In this document: piece after piece, positions 62,359 to 64,000 of the stretch | Numbering within the stretch: the first letter of the stretch is position 1 | Layout of the letters: each line of letters opens with the position of its first letter | Source: Sphingomonas faeni | GTDB lineage: Bacteria; Pseudomonadota; Alphaproteobacteria; Sphingomonadales; Sphingomonadaceae | NCBI RefSeq assembly: GCF_030817315.1 | Contig: NZ_JAUSZF010000001.1 | Coordinates: forward strand, 444,001-508,000 | Reading direction: 5' to 3' | Length of the DNA stretch: 64,000 nucleotides | Program-made: the position numbers and the translations under genes | The notes under the pieces: model-generated | Database searches by the model: none | What the model was told of the DNA's origin: nothing | The model's input: the letters and a program-made list of their open reading frames with translations, nothing else

Positions 62359-63123
62359 CTACCGCAACCGCTTCACGAAAGACCGGCCACCTTCGCGGCG
62401 CTCATGCTGGAAGTTCGGGATCGTCTCGATCAGGTCCGACAGCCGGTTGAACCCGTAATTCCGCGCATCGAAGCTCGATCGGTTGCCCGCCAGCTGGCCG
62501 AGTTCGGCGACGCTGGCATAGCCCTTCTCGTCGCGCTTCACGGCGTTGTACGCGTCGATCAGCAGCTTGATGACCTGCTCGTCGATCGGCTGCGCGGTCT
62601 TCGGTCGAGCGACCGGCGCCGGCGTCGCAGCCTTCTCACCCGCCACGGGAGCAGGGGCCGGCGCGGGCATCGCCTGAGATGTCTCGTTCAGCGCGCCAAC
62701 GTCGATGAACCGCGTGCAGGCCTGGCGGAAGCCCTCCGGCGTGCGGCTCGTGCCGAAGCCGTAAACCGGGATGCCGTCCTGCCGGATGCGCGTCGCCAGC
62801 GGCATGAAGTCGCTGTCCGACGACATGATGCCGAAGCCGTCGATGCGCCCGCGGAACAGCAGGTCCATCGCGTCGATCGTCATCTTCATGTCGGTCGCGT
62901 TCTTGCCCTTGGTGAGGTCGAACTGCTGCTGCGGCTCGATGCCATGCTTGATCGACATGTCGCTCCACGCCTTCAGTGCGGGCTTGGACCAGTTGCCATA
63001 CACCCGCCGGACGTTGACCGTGCCGAGCTCGGCGAGGACGGTCAGCACCGGGTCGAGGGTCGCGGCGGAGGCATTGTCCGCGTCGATCAGGAGGGCGACG
63101 TTGCGCGTTGTGGTATCGATCAT
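62359..63123 (-). CDS. NYN domain protein with C-terminal OST-HTH/LOTUS-like domain
   Basis: This 254-residue protein has an N-terminal PIN-like NYN nuclease domain with metal-binding acids (NVALLIDADNASA; NATDMKMTIDAMDLL; GFGIMSSDSDFMPLATRIRQDG). A Pro/Ala linker follows at about 155-185, then a winged-helix OST-HTH-like domain (KGYASVAELGQLAGNRSSFDARNYGFNRLSDLIE). Likely an RNA-processing enzyme of LabA/DUF88 type; target unknown. ATG at 63123. Confidence 0.9.
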   Translation of the reverse strand: MIDTTTRNVALLIDADNASAATLDPVLTVLAELGTVNVRRVYGNWSKPALKAWSDMSIKHGIEPQQQFDLTKGKNATDMKMTIDAMDLLFRGRIDGFGIMSSDSDFMPLATRIRQDGIPVYGFGTSRTPEGFRQACTRFIDVGALNETSQAMPAPAPAPVAGEKAATPAPVARPKTAQPIDEQVIKLLIDAYNAVKRDEKGYASVAELGQLAGNRSSFDARNYGFNRLSDLIETIPNFQHERREGGRSFVKRLR

Positions 63124-63133
63124 GCGCGCGAGG

Positions 63134-63514
63134 TTAGCCGCGCCCGCGCGTCGCGTCCACGCTCCAGGCGCCGCCACCGGCCGCTGCGAGATACAGGAAG
63201 ACGAAGCAGTAGAGCACCGCCGGCTCGCCACCATTGGCGATCGGGAATGGACCTTGCTGGAAATGCGCCATGAAATACGCGACCGCGGACATGCCTGACA
63301 GCACGAACGCCACCGGTCGCGTGAACAGGCCGATGATCAGCATGCCGCCGCCGACGACTTCGAGGATCCCCGCGACGTAGAGCAGCGGGTTCATCGGCAT
63401 CGGGAAGGGCGGCAGGCCAAAGAACTTCGAGATGCCGTGGCTGAAGAACACCAGCGCGACGACGATGCGCATGACGCTGAGCAGGCGGGCGGACCAGGTG
63501 GCGGGTATCGGCAT
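63134..63514 (-). CDS. DoxX family membrane protein
   Basis: This 126-residue protein has four helices and the DoxX marks VALVFFSHGISKFFGLP, PLLYVAGILEVVGGGMLIIGL and FVLSGMSAVAYFMAHFQQG. DoxX-type proteins are linked to redox or detoxification but poorly defined. ATG at 63514 follows GAGGAC; a longer frame upstream lacks the family start. It is 10 bp upstream of the NYN gene on the same strand and probably shares its transcript. Confidence 0.9.
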   Translation of the reverse strand: MPIPATWSARLLSVMRIVVALVFFSHGISKFFGLPPFPMPMNPLLYVAGILEVVGGGMLIIGLFTRPVAFVLSGMSAVAYFMAHFQQGPFPIANGGEPAVLYCFVFLYLAAAGGGAWSVDATRGRG

Positions 63515-63598
63515 GGCGGAGTCCTCGATGTCGTTGCGAAGGTGAAACGTCACACGGGGGCGGGGCAGCGTCAATCAACTGAAACCGAAACGGACCGT

Positions 63599-64000
63599 TT
63601 AGGGATAGCCGATCGCGATCACCTCGTATTCGCGCTCGCCTGCCGGCAGGTCCACCCGCCGCACATCGCCGATCGCAGCTCCGCGCAAGGCACGCGCGAA
63701 CGGCGAGTTCCAGCCGATCCGCCCGTTGCTGGCATCGGTCTCGTCATCGCCGACCAAGGTCAGCACGCGCTCCACGTCGTCCTCGTCGGCAACCGTCACG
63801 CAGGCTCCGAACCAAACGCGAGATCGGTCTTCCTGCGCGGCGGGATCGACGACCTTGGCCGCCTTCATCCGCTTCGAAAGCCACCCCAGCCGCCGGTCGA
63901 TCTCGCGCAACCGTTTGCGGCCGTAGATATAGTCGCCGTTCTCGGACCGGTCGCCGTTTCCCGCCGCCCAGGAGATGACCTCGACCAGCTTCGGTCGCTC
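63599..64000 (-). CDS. greB: Transcription elongation factor GreB (5' end beyond the window)
   Basis: 134 codons are present, running off the right edge. The coiled-coil half includes AAGNGDRSENGDYIYGRKRL and REIDRRLGWLSKRMKAAKVV, the GreB form of the tip (acidic ENGDY in the loop). The FKBP-like half follows (VWFGACVTVADEDDVERVLTLVG; IGWNSPFARALRGAAIGD). GreB rescues backtracked RNA polymerase by transcript cleavage. The N-terminus of about 25 residues is missing. Confidence 0.93.
   Translation of the reverse strand, partial: ERPKLVEVISWAAGNGDRSENGDYIYGRKRLREIDRRLGWLSKRMKAAKVVDPAAQEDRSRVWFGACVTVADEDDVERVLTLVGDDETDASNGRIGWNSPFARALRGAAIGDVRRVDLPAGEREYEVIAIGYP

Overview
The window comes from a GC-rich alphaproteobacterium, most likely a Sphingomonas or close sphingomonad. 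The evidence is: the gene order L-isoaspartyl methyltransferase - TolC - PopZ-family protein - valS; the order aroB-aroK / hypothetical / xerD / accA; radA next to a CvpA gene; a GTTC-N7-GTTC SOS box of the alphaproteobacterial type; a large TonB-dependent receptor; and dense palindromic intergenic repeats. No rRNA, CRISPR array, prophage or insertion sequence was seen.

Layout. Positions 1-5.6 kb hold the end of a DUF885 protein, an MFS exporter, a prolyl-oligopeptidase-type peptidase, two small exported proteins and a DUF1330 protein. Positions 5.66-34.4 kb form one coherent catabolic island. A leftward chain of tightly overlapping glycosidase genes (GH20, GH2 beta-mannosidase, GH3, GH125, GH92, GH29) diverges from a GntR/UTRA regulator and a GH2 beta-galactosidase. 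These face a leftward GlcNAc module: nagB-II, nagA, an EIIA-HPr-EI fusion and a GlcNAc-type PTS permease. Upstream of nagB-II lie cutC and a GlcNAc-asparaginase, and divergent from these is a TonB-dependent receptor. Together they could import glyco-asparagines or N-glycans, strip every sugar by exo-attack, release the last GlcNAc from Asn and feed it to GlcNAc-6-P catabolism. This is the most interesting system in the window.

Positions 34.6-51.2 kb are mostly housekeeping: tRNA-Thr, rarA, PadR/DUF2218, a GT4 glycosyltransferase, radA, CvpA, an IscU-like protein, a Kef-type antiporter, aroB, aroK, xerD and accA. Positions 51.2-54.3 kb are looser: a lone Flp pilin, a MutT-type Nudix protein, a small membrane protein, tRNA-Cys and an AraC regulator, with long spacers in which I see no gene. 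Positions 54.5-64 kb return to conserved core genes (pcm-like, tolC-like, popZ-like, valS, MATE, NYN, DoxX, greB start).

Two other themes stand out. Three families of palindromic repeats are scattered between genes. One roughly 105-bp copy sits in frame inside valS and would add about 35 residues to valyl-tRNA synthetase. The GH3 gene carries a one-base frameshift near its 3' end; reading through it restores both the fibronectin-like domain and a 4-base overlap with the next gene.
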